64,000 nt of DNA from Zopfochytrium polystomum (lineage: Eukaryota > Chytridiomycota > Chytridiomycetes > Chytridiales > Chytridiaceae), in assembly GCA_025765615.1 (NCBI GenBank), contig JAIVFJ010000014.1, positions 346,001-410,000 on the forward strand. The letters run 5' to 3'. The notes beneath the pieces were generated by a model. It saw only the letters and a program-made list of their open reading frames with translations, searched no databases and had not been told where the DNA came from. Both the position numbers and the translations under genes were made by a program. Positions 1 through 12,175 of the stretch are shown piece after piece (position 1 is the stretch's first letter; each line of letters opens with the position of its first letter).

Positions 1-901
1 GCCGCTGGTTTTCTGCAGAAGGTTCCAGTGGTCGAATTGTGACACCCGCACCCATAATAGTTATGAACTGAGGGGGATTGTGAGGAGGGCCGTCAAAAAG
101 AACTGTGGCAGATGCGGAGGCGGAAAGCTGGTGGTGTGCAAAATGAACAGCCATTATGGAGCCGCACGAGGATAAAGCAGAGGTGATTGCATGACGCAGG
201 GAGTCCTTTTGCTCATCAAAGTTCTTTCTAGTAGTTCCAGGAGCCAGGTGTTGGAGTACGAGTTGGTTGGTAGGTTCGTTGGTGAATTCTGTGGCAGCAG
301 CTGGTAGTCGACAGGTGTAAGAAAATTTAATGTGTGGGGATGTGGTCTGAAGACGGGCAGCCTGTTCGTCCGACAAAGGATGCAGAAGGTGGAGCGAGTA
401 AGAAGTCTGGTCCTTTGAGAGCAAGGGCCGCTGTCAGATGGTGAGGTTGCAAGTGGAGATAAAGCGTAGGATGTCAAGTTCAGTGAGTGGGGCAATAGTG
501 GGGTCTGGCTGAGTGGTGATTGTCAATATGTGTTGATCAGCGTGGGTGCCGAAGAACGTGGAGGGAGGTGGGCTGCTCATGAAATAGGGGGGTGCCAATC
601 CCAATTCAGCACAAAGGTTGTGATGTGGTTGCAATGTGGTTGTGGTGGTGAAGGAGGAAAGTGATTGCTGGAGGCAATCTGGCAGCCATCTGAAGTCAAT
701 CTGACGATGATCTGACGACAATCGGATCATTATCTGGCAATCTGACAAGAATTGGGCGTTCTGGTAATAATCTGGAGTCAATCTGGCGACAATCTGATGA
801 TGATATGATGATCTGGAGACAATCTGACGAAAATCTGACGTTGACCTGACGATGTGACAATCTGACGAAGATCTGACGTCAATCTGACGATCTGGAGTCA
901 A
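1..901 (-). pseudogene. Retroelement-like ORF with RRM-like segment, interrupted by one stop, runs off left edge
   Basis: On the minus strand one reading frame is open from about 901 down to position 1, broken once by an in-frame TGA (434-436). The part before the stop is rich in His, Thr and Pro. The part after it has an RRM-like order: a beta-strand-like LVLQHL, a helix, CGSIMAVHFA, ASATVLFDG, then VTIRPL. It lies next to other retroelement debris, and no host gene family was recognised. Its upstream end merges into the TCTGACG tandem tract, so the N-terminal residues are probably repeat translation. It may be the gag/ORF1 of the element whose gag-protease is seen at 29.3-31.2 kb, but no shared motif was found to prove this. 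The RRM assignment is inference from pattern only. Confidence 0.35.
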
Positions 902-1125
902 TCTGATGAAGATCTGATGTCAATCTGATGATCTGGAGTCAATCTGACGTTGACCTGACGATGGTCTGACGATCTGATGAAGATCTGACGTCAATCTGGC
1001 AGTGGCAAAGCGGTGGGGGGGTGGTGGTGGAGGGTTCTGGAGTCAATCTGAAGTCGATCTGATGATGATCTGACGATCTGACAACAATCTGATGTTGATC
1101 TGACGTTGATCTGGCAGTGGCAAGG
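680..1125. repeat. Degenerate tandem tract of TCTGACG-type units
   Basis: The tract is built from variants of the motif AATCTGACG(A/T), repeated with irregular spacing of about 10-13 bp and grouped into higher-order blocks (for example GATCTGGAGTCAATCTGACG). Two interruptions carry a GGTGGGGGGGTGGTGGTGG stretch near 1010-1030 and 1118-1145. No coding function is apparent; the ORFs across it are translations of the repeat. Confidence 0.8.
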
Positions 1126-1997
1126 TGGTGGGGGGTGGTGGTGGTGGAGGGTGCAGTCTTGAGTGTCTCTTGACAAGGTTTTTTTCCCTACACAAAGAAA
1201 CTCTCTTACTACACACAAAGAGAAGACTCTCACACTCAGACCAAAGGCAACTGTGAAAGGTGGCACACCAGCAAAGAATGTGCAGGGTTCTCTGGTCCAT
1301 GACACAGAGTGGGCCCAACGGGAGGCAAAAGCCAAAGCCAAAGGGGACCGGGAAATCCGGTAACAATGCTGGAGGTGCAAGATGCAGCATGCTCCAGGGA
1401 GCGGCACTAAGTGCAGCACTCCAATCCAACTGAAGAAGACAAGAGAGTGGGGAGGAAAGTGGCCAGACCCTGGTCTGTTGGAGCCACCACCATGGAGCAA
1501 GGCTCCCTCTGTCAAAGACAAGCCCTAAGTTGGAGGGGGTTGGACACAGAGGGCAAACACAAGGAACAGTTAGTGTGCAGAGGTGTCTGTTGAATTAAAT
1601 CAGAACTGTTTTCCACTTAACAGGACCAGACACAACTTGTCTCACTCCCAAGAGAGGTTCCAACTCAATCCAAGGAGGGGGCACACAGGGGTGGGAGACA
1701 GTGGGACTCTTCTTACTTCATCCTACTAGGACACAGACATCTACTTCACCAAGCCAGAGGAATCCCCTATCTTAGAAGCAAGGAAGGTTAAAACCCACTC
1801 CCACACACAAGTGTGACACCATGACATCACAGGCATTAATCTGAGAGAAAGAGGGTCTGAACCCAGTGAAGACCAGGCCCACCAGAGGCCACAGGAGCCA
1901 ACAACCAGGGAGGAGGGGGCATACCTGAGAGACCATTCCTGCAGCAGTACCTGACCAGACAGCTCATTCATATCACCTTGAGAGACCTGGATTTGAC

Positions 1998-2235
1998 TAG
2001 ATGTATTGACAGGAACCTAGAGGCACCACTACAGATTTACCCTCCATCCTTCCATCACCAAGTGGCTCCTACCCAGTCCAACCTAAACAGCATGCAGAAT
2101 TGGTGAGGTGCACTGGGGCTTGAACCCAGCACACTGCCATGATGGCCAAGAGGACTTCAACCTCCTGTCACACACCAGGGGACTGCCACCCCCAGCTCTA
2201 CATACAGTCAGGAAGAAAAGGGCAGGCAAGGGACT
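1998..2235 (-). repeat. SINE-like module with tRNA T-arm (copy 1)
   Basis: Read on the minus strand, this module has a perfect T-arm-like hairpin (CTGGG stem, TTCAAGC loop, CCCAG). The loop contains a box B match (GTTCAAGCC to GWTCRANNC), preceded about 60 nt upstream by a box A-like TGGCAGTC. The same module occurs inside the inverted copy (about 10975-11215) and alone at 43122-43350. Its independent mobility argues for a tRNA-derived SINE embedded in the larger repeat. The cloverleaf is degenerate, so this is not a working tRNA gene. Confidence 0.5.
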
Positions 2236-2806
2236 TCAGGTACAGTTCTCACAGTCAACAAGAAGTGGGGGCAGCAGTTTAAATAGGAGAGGGTTGGAAT
2301 CACAGGGAGGAGAGGAAAAAGGAGGGAAAACACATACAAAACAACAAAACAATAAATAAAACAGTAAAGAACAGAATGGATGGGTGAATCACCAAATGGG
2401 GCTGAGCCATCAACAAAGCGAGACAGCTCAGGGAATCATGGGGCCATTTCTTGGCAGACAGCCACCAGAGCAGAGTGGAGGGGGGGTGGAGGAACTGGCA
2501 AGAAATGATTGGTGCAGACAAAAAGACACTCACCATAGCCGCAGAAAGAAAGGAAGACACACAAAGAGAGACAGTAAACAAACAACTAAATAAAAGATAA
2601 AACAAGAAAAAGAGCCAAAACAAAGGAAAATACTGATTGAAAAAATAAGTAAAAATCATCAACAGAAAGAGAAAGAAAAGCCCTGTCTTCTCATACCACT
2701 CATATGAGGCATTACATCATGGTAGCTGGGCATCTGGACTTTTCACCTCTCCCGAGGAAGTGGTTCAGTCCTTAGTCATTCCAAAAAATGAGGGGTTATC
2801 AGCTGG

Positions 2807-2905
2807 GCATGGTGGACTTTGCAGCCCAACAGTCAGCATGTCTTGAACTTGGCACCTTCCCAATTGAAGGGAGCGCTCTAACCACTGAGCAATGAACCCC
2901 TATGC
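2807..2905 (-). repeat. tRNA-like sequence with A and B boxes
   Basis: The minus strand contains TGCTCAGTGGTTAGAGCG, a strong match to a tRNA D-arm/box A. An anticodon-arm-like stem CTCCC..GGGAG with loop TTCAATT follows, then a box B match GTTCAAGAC. The acceptor and T stems do not pair well, so it is a tRNA-derived relic or SINE head rather than a functional tRNA. The inverted copy at about 10280-10350 keeps box A but has a changed box B (GTTTGAGAC). Confidence 0.45.
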
Positions 2906-3189
2906 CAGCAGTTGAGCAAACACTGACTCACTCAGTCTGCAGCCGTTGTACAGAATAATAATAATAATAATAGGACAAAAATAATAGTGGCAGGTGACGT
3001 AGGCGCAACAACAAGTGTCAGTCGGTGGCTTATGTGGACGACCAATAATAATAAAATAATAATATATAGAGCAGAGTCCAAGCCGAATGCGTGCATAACG
3101 TGCTTCGAGACGGGTGGATAATCCTCACAATTATCAGTGAAAAAGTGGGTATACAATCTTTTATTTGAGGTCACAGGCTTGACGGCCTG

Positions 3190-4101
3190 TCGTCCTCACA
3201 TGTGGCCTTGGTTGGAGCGGTAGATAGCCACCACGGCCTCGGGGGTGGGTGTAGTGAACTTGGGCAACATTTGCAGTTGGTGCGTTGACCACTGGGCTGC
3301 AGTGGAGGTGTCCCCTTCTCTTTGATTTGCCAGCTTGATGCAAACACTTATCATAGTTGTTTTGACGAACAGTTTGTTTGAAGAGTGAGATTAGTTTGGC
3401 TAAACTTGTTATCTGAGGAGTTGGGTTGCTGACAACAAGAAAATCTTTTCCTTTACCCATATCCAATAGGCTTTGGTTCAGTGAGCCAACAAAGATTCGA
3501 ACAACTTTTTGGAAAGGGCGAATACGATGGAGAAGTTCTCCAGCTGCTGATTTTGCAAAGCTGTTGACTTGATGGTACGCTTCAGTGAATCAGGTAATGA
3601 AGGCACCTGAGGCTTCAGTTGGTTCCATTTTGATGCGTTCAAAGTCGTCAATGATCTCCTTTGCAAGTCCCTGGTCTGCTGTGCGGCAAATTATTCCCAA
3701 TTTGCCAACCAACTTGTAAGCAAGGTTTCGACCAGGTGTGATTTGGGTGAGAAGGGCTTGAGAGATGTGGCGACAAATGATTAGAGAGCAATGCGCATTC
3801 TGGTTTGGGTTCCAGGAAACCAAGTTACTTTCTCTTGTCCACAAGGCGGAGGCATCAAGTGGAATCTCTGTCCTTGGAATGGCCCATCTCTGATGAGACA
3901 GGTTCCAGTGTCGCAGAGGTCTAGTGGATCAACTGCATCATTCTGCTCTGCGTTGATGTGACTTGTGTCAATGCAGTGGCGTAAGTCGACTTTTTTGTTG
4001 GAGAGTTCTGCTGTAAGATCCTCCAACCAGTCACCAAAATTCTCTGGTCTCTCCAAGACGCTGAAGGACTTGGCAACGTACTTGATTGAGTCAGCGGTCA
4101 T
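3190..4101 (-). pseudogene. Ty1/copia gag, frameshifted
   Basis: The start is the ATG at 4101 on the minus strand. The first frame reads a copia gag N-terminus (SFSVLERPENFGDWLEDLTAEL), where the F..W motif is typical of UBN2/copia gag. Coding similarity then jumps frame near 3830, 3600 and 3480, reaching a basic stretch near 3320 (KSKRRGHLHC) and a Gly/Arg-rich tail. At least two indels and a stop break the ORF. Upstream lie a leader and an LTR of the same family as the copia fragments at 32.6-34.5 kb and 43.4-44.9 kb, so this is probably the 5' half of that element. Repeat A truncates it at 3190. Confidence 0.65.
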
Positions 4102-4701
4102 GTTGTTTTCTCAGGACGATTATGTGTGCCAAGTTTGAAGGGATTTCGTTGGATTTTGGGTGTGTTGTGAAGGTGGTGTTGCAGCAGATGAAAAGTTGGT
4201 TTGTTAGCTTGGTGTGTGTTAGGTAGGGGGGTGGTCGTTGTCTCCAATTGGGGACAAAAAATCGAAAATTAATGGTGAGGGTTTTGGAGGTAAGCTGGTG
4301 ACCCTGAATGGAAAAAGGCATCGCTTATCACAAAGGAGAGTGATTTTGGGATCCCATTGGTAACAGTTGTGTAGTCCAGAAGCAGGCCTTTCAATGATAG
4401 CTTGGGATTGGCTGGGGGAGGTCTGGAAGGCCAGCAAATTGAGGTTGAAGTTGGAAAAGTGATTGCCAACTTCAGAGGTGGTGTACGCAACGTAGGAGCA
4501 TCTGATCTGAGATCAGGTGGGTTTGTTGGAAAAAGGAGATCGAGAGCTTTCCAATGGTAGTAGCTGAACTGCTGTACAATGTCTGTAGCGTCCGTGATTG
4601 ATCCCCAAAGTTGGCAGATCTGAAAAGCTTACAACCCCTTCTACTGATTGGATCTTGTTGAAATCAAGGGGGAAGTGATTGGGATGGGTAACAGTTTTGT
4701 A
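4102..4701 (-). other. Copia leader between LTR and gag
   Basis: About 600 nt between the LTR end (4702) and the gag start (4101). Short ORFs occur, but none resembles a known protein. No further feature is visible. Confidence 0.4.
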
Positions 4702-4930
4702 TGAAAGATTTCGTTGGGCTGGATTGTCTATGGGTTGTGCTGCTGTGGAGATGGAGGTAGTACACTACTGAAGGTGGTGGTGGTGGTGGGAGGTTGATCT
4801 TGGCTTCTGTCAGTCTTATATTTGTCTTTATACAAAACTGTTACAAGGACCATCACTTGCAAAAATGCTGTAAGTCATCCTTGCAGAGCAGTAACAGGTC
4901 AAATCTCCTGCACACTGCTTACACCAACTG
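4702..4930 (-). mobile_element. Copia LTR (minus orientation), partial
   Basis: This sequence is shared in inverted or direct form with 32601-32820, 44435-44947 and 56107-56275. On the minus strand it ends in ATCTTTCA at 4702, as the 44.9-kb copy does (TTCTTTCA). Internal landmarks are the GGATGACTTACAGC region and a GGTGGTGG tract. The 5' TGTTAG end is missing, so it is truncated. Confidence 0.65.
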
Positions 4931-5110
4931 GGCTTTAGTAGACTCCAAATACCCCCTAGATACCTTTTGCCCTTTTCATTAGATAGGATTGGTATTTAGG
5001 CCATTGCTCTATTTCCACCTCCAGCCCAGGTTGAGGAGATTTAGAGAGCATAGTCTCACACACAGCCATACAGCCCACGACCCTATGGTGGCTTTGGAAG
5101 AGGGTCCATT
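4931..5110. repeat. Short repeat shared with 12030-12175
   Basis: A block including GACTCCAAATAC, TTGCCC, GATTGGTATTTAGG and TTTAGAGAGCA also occurs after the inverted repeat copy at 12030-12175. It marks a third, undefined repeat unit adjoining both copies. There is no coding evidence. Confidence 0.5.
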
Positions 5111-5920
5111 TCACTCTCTCAAGGAAGTTGGCGACCCCAGCAGATGGGATGGCGACTGCAGCAAAGTGGATGGCGACCACAGCAACCATTGTGTCCACAC
5201 CAGAGCCAGGCATCTGCAAATGTCACCTGCAACAATTGCAGTGGTCGTGGACATTATGCAAGGGAATGTCCTTCAGCTCCAAACGTGCAGGAGCAGATGC
5301 CTCAGCAATCCCAGCAGGCACTCCGACCATACAACGCACCAGCAGACAGTGATTGGGATGAACAACAGAGTCAGCAGTTTGCAAATGAACAGCAGTTATG
5401 GGAAGAGACTTACAACTCACAGTTTGGCAGCCAAAGTGAAGACAACCACCAACAGGATTTTTATGGCCTGGGAGTGATCTGGGCATTTGCAGTCAACATT
5501 CCACCTCCTGTTACTTCCTTTCCTCTCCTTATTGATAACGGTTGCAATGTTACTACTCTTCGTGATTTCTCCTTCTTTATCCCATCAACCTTCAACAACC
5601 AAAAATCCAGCATGCGCATCGCAAAGGAAGTCCCAGTTCTCAACTGCAAGGGCTCAGGCGTTGCACGAATTCCTCTTGCAAACAACATCACTCTCATTAT
5701 TGAAGGCGCGCAGTTTGCTCCAGAATGCCCAGTCAACCTTATTGCCGACAGGGACCTCCAGCTATGCGGTTTCTATTACTTGGCACGAGACCTCCAACCG
5801 GCGTCTCTCATCAGAGCCGCAGGCAGACTAACCCTGCTGGCGGGAGACGTCTCCCTTTCTCTCCCTCAGCCCTGCATTGCGTTTCGTGTTCCGCTATGGT
5901 TGTTCCTTGCTCGTTTGTAG
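5111..5920 (+). pseudogene. Copia gag zinc knuckle plus aspartic protease fragment
   Basis: One open frame (5144-5920) carries a CCHC knuckle, C-x2-C-x4-H-x4-C (CNNCSGRGHYAREC), and a Gln-rich linker. A copia-type protease follows: LLIDNGCNVTTL, the GSGVA motif, and PVNLIADRDL in place of the usual PVNLLSVSKL. The catalytic triad that should be D-S/T-G reads D-N-G. There is no integrase after it: the frame ends in unrelated sequence at 5920. It is an isolated internal piece of a copia element, in the opposite orientation to the gag at 3.2-4.1 kb. Confidence in the family is high; activity is unlikely. Confidence 0.7.
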
Positions 5921-6065
5921 CCAGTTTTATTTGCTTTGGTGATGCCGGTAAGCAAATCGAATCCCGATTCCATGGTGGAACACATCAGGGGTTCCTGTCA
6001 TAGAAATTTATTGAAAAAATAAGGGATCCAAGACCCTAGGAACAAGCCCGATAAGGTCGACGATT

Positions 6066-7393
6066 TCAAAGCCGTGTGGAGAATTTGGGGTTGGGTTTCC
6101 CAAGTTTGTTCCACATTGTTTCAGCCTGGTCCCCACCGCAGTACCAAGGCTCGATGGTGTCGTCCCAGAAAGAAGCCCTACATAAAAATTAAGCATTAAG
6201 CGTCGCAAAACAAAGACTCCATCTGGCACTGCACCTCATCCGGTGAAGATATTCGTCGAGATTCTCGAGCCCAGGTTCCGTGTAGGCATAGGTTTTGACA
6301 AATGAGTTGATGGGAACCCACATGATGGATGCCAGTATGGCAAACACCGCTGCATCCATTCGTTTTGGTTGAGCGAAGCGATGAAGACACAAAACGCAGA
6401 AAATCTCCTTACCTGCGTCGGCTGTCGAAGGGCGGTCTCCGAGCAGGAAAGGCTTGCATCCCAAGAAGTCCGAAATGGCCTGCGCACAGCATTCAAAAAT
6501 AATTTACGATTTTTCCGTCAAACCTTCATGTCACGGCATCCGATCTCATCGATTTCTTTAGGACTGTGCCGACCCACGCCCATCGTGTACAAACGTTTCT
6601 TCGTCATCCTCTCCAAAGGTTGCACCATGATCAACCGTACCAGCCACGCAGGCAGCCCAAGTTCTCCCAGGTCCTCGATTCCACGGTACGCTTTCAGTGT
6701 CGCCTCAAAGTTTCCAGCATTGCGATTCCAGCCTATCATGAGGGCCAGGTGGTCCGACGCCAGAGTATTGAAAGTGTGACCCACAGCAATGTCGGCTGCG
6801 CTGAGGAATTTAGAGTCTTGCATCTCACAGTCCGGGAACTCTTTTTGGAGGAACTGAATGACTGTGGTGATTATCATAAACATCACTCTAAATCAGTACA
6901 AGATCACGTAGATAACTTACTTAGTTCTGAATCTCCCATTACCAATCCGTTGTACTCGATCCACGGGATCTTCCCCTTTGGTGCTTTCGCAAGGCGGAAA
7001 TCCCGGACGATAACGTAAGGAACTTTTGACATCCTGAGCCACGTCTCCAACTGCGTGTAGATCGCGTTCAGAACCTGCCTGAGAGCTTCCACAACGTACC
7101 TTCAAAGAGTACGGGCTCGCGTTGGGATTTCCCCAGCTTTGCAGGTTTGCAAGGTGCTAAATCAAGTGCGTAAGTCGTGCGCGCAATCGACATCCTTCGA
7201 TACGCACCGCGTAGACGATTCCTTGCTCTCTGAGACCGTCAATCGCGGCGGTTGGCCGTGCAGTCTTTGGGAATAACGGGGCACCAATCTTCTTGATTAT
7301 CCTCCGAAAGACCAGGCGAGTTGCCAACGTTGCGCCTCCACCGACCAGCAGCACCGCTAGCGCCACCAACCCAGGGCTGAAAGTCTTTGGCAT
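6066..7393 (-). CDS. faxc: FAXC / metaxin-like glutathione S-transferase-fold protein
   Basis: Seven exons on the minus strand: 7393-7208, 7156-7100, 7050-6921, 6861-6524, 6479-6413, 6349-6235 and 6177-6066, all with GT..AG introns of about 48-85 nt. The N-terminus has a hydrophobic segment (VALAVLLVGGGATLATRLVF). The thioredoxin-like half reads NASPYSLK-LETWLRMSKVPY, then KGKIPWIEYNGLVMGDSEL. The GST C-domain has LSAADIAVGHTF, LGCKPFLLGDRPSTADAAVF and a last exon with FWDD. These are the hallmarks of the failed-axon-connections family, related to metaxin/Tom37. Members are membrane-anchored and their reaction is unknown. The 57-nt second exon carries the N-terminal motif of the thioredoxin fold. 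Every splice keeps frame, so the gene looks intact. Confidence 0.85.
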
Positions 7394-9165
<1,772 letters not shown>

Positions 9166-10007
9166 TGTGAGGACGATATGAGATCTCCTCTTCATCTTCA
9201 GGGGCTCATCTATAGTCTAGTGGCAAAAGGGATAAGACAAGTCTTTAAGATGGGAAGCTCCTGGTTATTAGCAGAGCCAGTACCCTGGATTCAGCTCAAA
9301 CTCAACAAAGAGGGATGATGTGGTTCAATTCTGTCTTTATTCAAGGACAGCTAGACCAAGTGGAGTTGCTCAATGAAGAGTACCCCACAGGCCCCAGGCC
9401 TTGGGAGAAACACCAAAGAGGAAAGAAAAAGGATTGGTTTCTTACCTAGGTAGGATTTATTGAGAGAGAGTAGATATATATAGAACAAAGGAGGAGAGAG
9501 AGGGAGCATTTATAGGAAAGGGAAAGAGAAAGAAGGAAAGAAGGAAGAAAGAAAGAAAAGAGAAAAAGGGAAAAGACATAACAAAAGGAGAAAATGAAAG
9601 AAAGAACAATTTGAAAGGATGAATCACTCTTTCAGCCACACCCCCCCTCCACCCAGTGTCTCTCCTGCCTCCAAATTTGGGGTGAACATAATTTGAGGCT
9701 TTGAGGCCACATCAGTGCAGGGACAGTGGATTGAAAGGTGGGAAAATGAGAGAAAAAGGAAAATGAGCAAAAATAAGAATGAATAGGATGAATAAGGGGT
9801 GTGCCCCTTGTGCTTAGGCCCATTCAGCACAAGGAACACAGGATGCTCTTTTATAGTGACAAACACAAGAGCCCGTGAGGGATGTGATGAATGGTAATAA
9901 AAAATAAATATAGGGGGCCAATATAAATGACATAGTTACAACTGGGGAAGAGCTTTTAGGGAGACCCCAGCTAAGACCATGATCAGTGAGATTAGGAATC
10001 TCACAAC
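9166..10007. other. Purine-rich intergenic DNA
   Basis: Contains a long A/G-rich tract (9470-9620, GAAAG/GAAGG units) and nothing recognisable as a gene. It lies between the truncated LTR and the inverted 2-kb repeat. Confidence 0.5.
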
Positions 10008-12019
10008 GACAGGCTGTCGGGCCTGTGACCTCAAATAAATTAAGTGTATACCCACTTTTTAACTGGTAATTGTGAGGATTACCACCCTGTCTCGACCAGC
10101 GTTTTGCTGGCAAAACGTGACTAGGCTTGGATTCCTACTCTCTTGTTATTTATTGGGTTTCCATACAGCCTCTGACTGGCTCCGTATGTCTGCCTCTGAG
10201 CCCTACTATTATTATTTATTATATTATTTATTGGCGATGTTGCAGACAGGAAGACTCAGTCTTGAATCTAATTGCTGATACAAGGCTCCCTTGCTCAGTG
10301 GTTAGAGCGCTCCCCTTAATTGGGAATGTGCCAAGTTTGAGACATGCTAGTTGACAGACTGAACAGAAATGCAGTCCTACTATGCCTGGCCAATGGCCCC
10401 TCACTTTTGGAAATGACTTAGGACTGAAACACTTCTGTGGGAGAAGTGCTAAGCCCAGATGGTCAGAGTTAACAAGATGATGGCAGAGCTAACAAACTCT
10501 ACCACCTGCTACCATGATGTATTACCCCACAAAAGGGTATGAGACCACAGAGGTTTTCTTTATCTTTTCATTCGTGATTTTTACTTATTTTTGCAATAAG
10601 TAATTTATCCTGTTTTTCCTGTTTTTCCTGTTTTCTCTTTTATTTCTTCCTTGTTGTCTCTGTCTGTGTCTTTTCTTTCTTGTGTGGCTGAGAGTGACTG
10701 TCTTCTTATCTGCACCAATCATTTCTTGCCAGCCCTCTCCCTTCTGTTTGCCAAGAAATGCCCCATGATTCTCTGGGTTGTCTTCCTTGTTTGGCTGGCT
10801 CAGCCCCATTTCTTGGTGATTCACTCCTCCCATTCTTTTCTTTACTATTTTATTTATTGTTTTGCTGTTTTGTATGTGTTTTCCCTCCTTTTTCCCTCCT
10901 CCCTGGTGGTTCCAACCCTTTCCTATTTAAGCAGCTGCCCCCCATCTTGTTGACTGTGTGAACCTGTGCCTGAAGTCCCTTGCCTGCCCTTTTCTTCCTG
11001 ACTGTATGTAGAGCTGGGGGTGGCAGTCCCCTGGTGTGTGACAGGAGGTTGAAGTCCTCTTGGCCATCATGGCAGTGTGCTGGGTTCAAGCCCCAGTGCA
11101 CCTCACCAATTCTGCATGCTGTTTAGGTTGGACTGGGTAGGAGCCACTTGGTGATGGAAGGATGGAGGGTAAATCTGTAGTGGTGCCTCTAGGTTCCTGT
11201 CAATACATCTAGTCAAATCCAGGTCTCTCAAGGTGATATGAATGAGCTGTCTGGTCAGGTACTGCTGCAGGAATGGTCTCTCAGGTATGCCCCCTCCTCC
11301 CTGGTTGTTGGCTCCTGTGGCCTCTGGTGGGCCTGGTCTTCACTGGGTTCAGACCCTCTTTCTCTCAGATTAATGCCTGTGATGTCATGGTGTCACACTT
11401 GTGTGTGGGAGTGGGTTTTAACCTTCCTTGCTTCTAAGATAGGGGATTCCTCTGGCTTGGTGAAGTAGATGTCTGTGTCCTAGTAGGATGAAGTAAGAAG
11501 AGTCCCACTGTCTCCCACCCCTGTGTGCCCCCTCCTTGGATTGAGTTGGAACCTCTCTTGGGAGTGAGACAAGTTGTGTCTGGTCCTGTTAAGTGGAAAA
11601 CAGTTCTGATTTAATTCAACAGACACCTCTGCACACTAACTGTTCCTTGTGTTTGCCCTCTGTGTCCAACCCCCTCCAACTTAGGGCTTGTCTTTGACAG
11701 AGGGAGCCTTGCTCCATGGTGGTGGCTCCAACAGACCAGGGTCTGGCCACTTTCCTCCCCACTCTCTTGTCTTCTTCAGTTGGATTGGAGTGCTGCACTT
11801 AGTGCCGCTCCCTGGAGCATGCTGCATCTTGCACCTCCAGCATTGTTACCGGATTTCCCGGTCCCCTTTGGCTTTGGCTTTTGCCTCCCGTTGGGCCCAC
11901 TCTGTGTCATGGACCAGAGAACCCTGCACATTCTTTGCTGGTGTGCCACCTTTCACAGTTGCCTTTGGTCTGAGTGTGAGAGTCTTCTTTTTGTGTGTAG
12001 TAAGAGAGTTTCTTTGTGT
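10008..12019 (-). repeat. 2-kb interspersed repeat, inverted copy B
   Basis: Inverted counterpart of 1192-3190. The near-identical section is 10850-12019; the section 10008-10850 is more diverged, with altered microsatellite and tRNA-like parts. The two copies lie about 6.8 kb apart on opposite strands, enclosing the copia fragments, FAXC and an LTR. No protein gene was recognised in it. Confidence 0.75.
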
Positions 12020-12175
12020 TTCTTGGGCCTCTTAAGACTCCAAATACATTGTCCTGTCTAGTGACCCCTAGACATTTCCTTTTTGCCCTTTTTCACTTTT
12101 CAGGATTGGTATTTAGGTCATTGCTCTATTTGCCACCCATAGCCCAGGGTGAGGATTTAGAGAGCACAGTCTCAC

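Larger units (their letters stand above)
1192..3190 (+). repeat. 2-kb interspersed repeat, copy A
   Basis: This segment is repeated in inverted orientation at about 10008-12019. Identity is near complete over 1192-2330 and lower (with indels) over 2330-3190, judged by eye. Homology ends sharply at the 1192 side (12019 in the other copy) and near a small palindrome containing GACAGGC/GCCTGTC at the other side. It holds no convincing protein gene: the ORFs in it are conserved only because the DNA is. It carries two tRNA-like modules (annotated separately) and ATAATA microsatellites. It cuts into the copia gag at 3190, so it inserted into or recombined with that element. Confidence 0.75.

Noticed and set aside
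680..1125. CRISPR-like array
   Set aside because: Units are degenerate, lack unique spacers of constant length, and the genome is eukaryotic.
1741..1971. Identical 76-codon ORF at 1741-1971 (minus) and 11238-11468 (plus)
   Set aside because: Identity follows from the inverted DNA repeat; no protein family, no codon bias and no start context.
10280..10350. Functional tRNA gene
   Set aside because: Box A is good but box B is altered and acceptor and T stems do not pair; it is part of a repeat.
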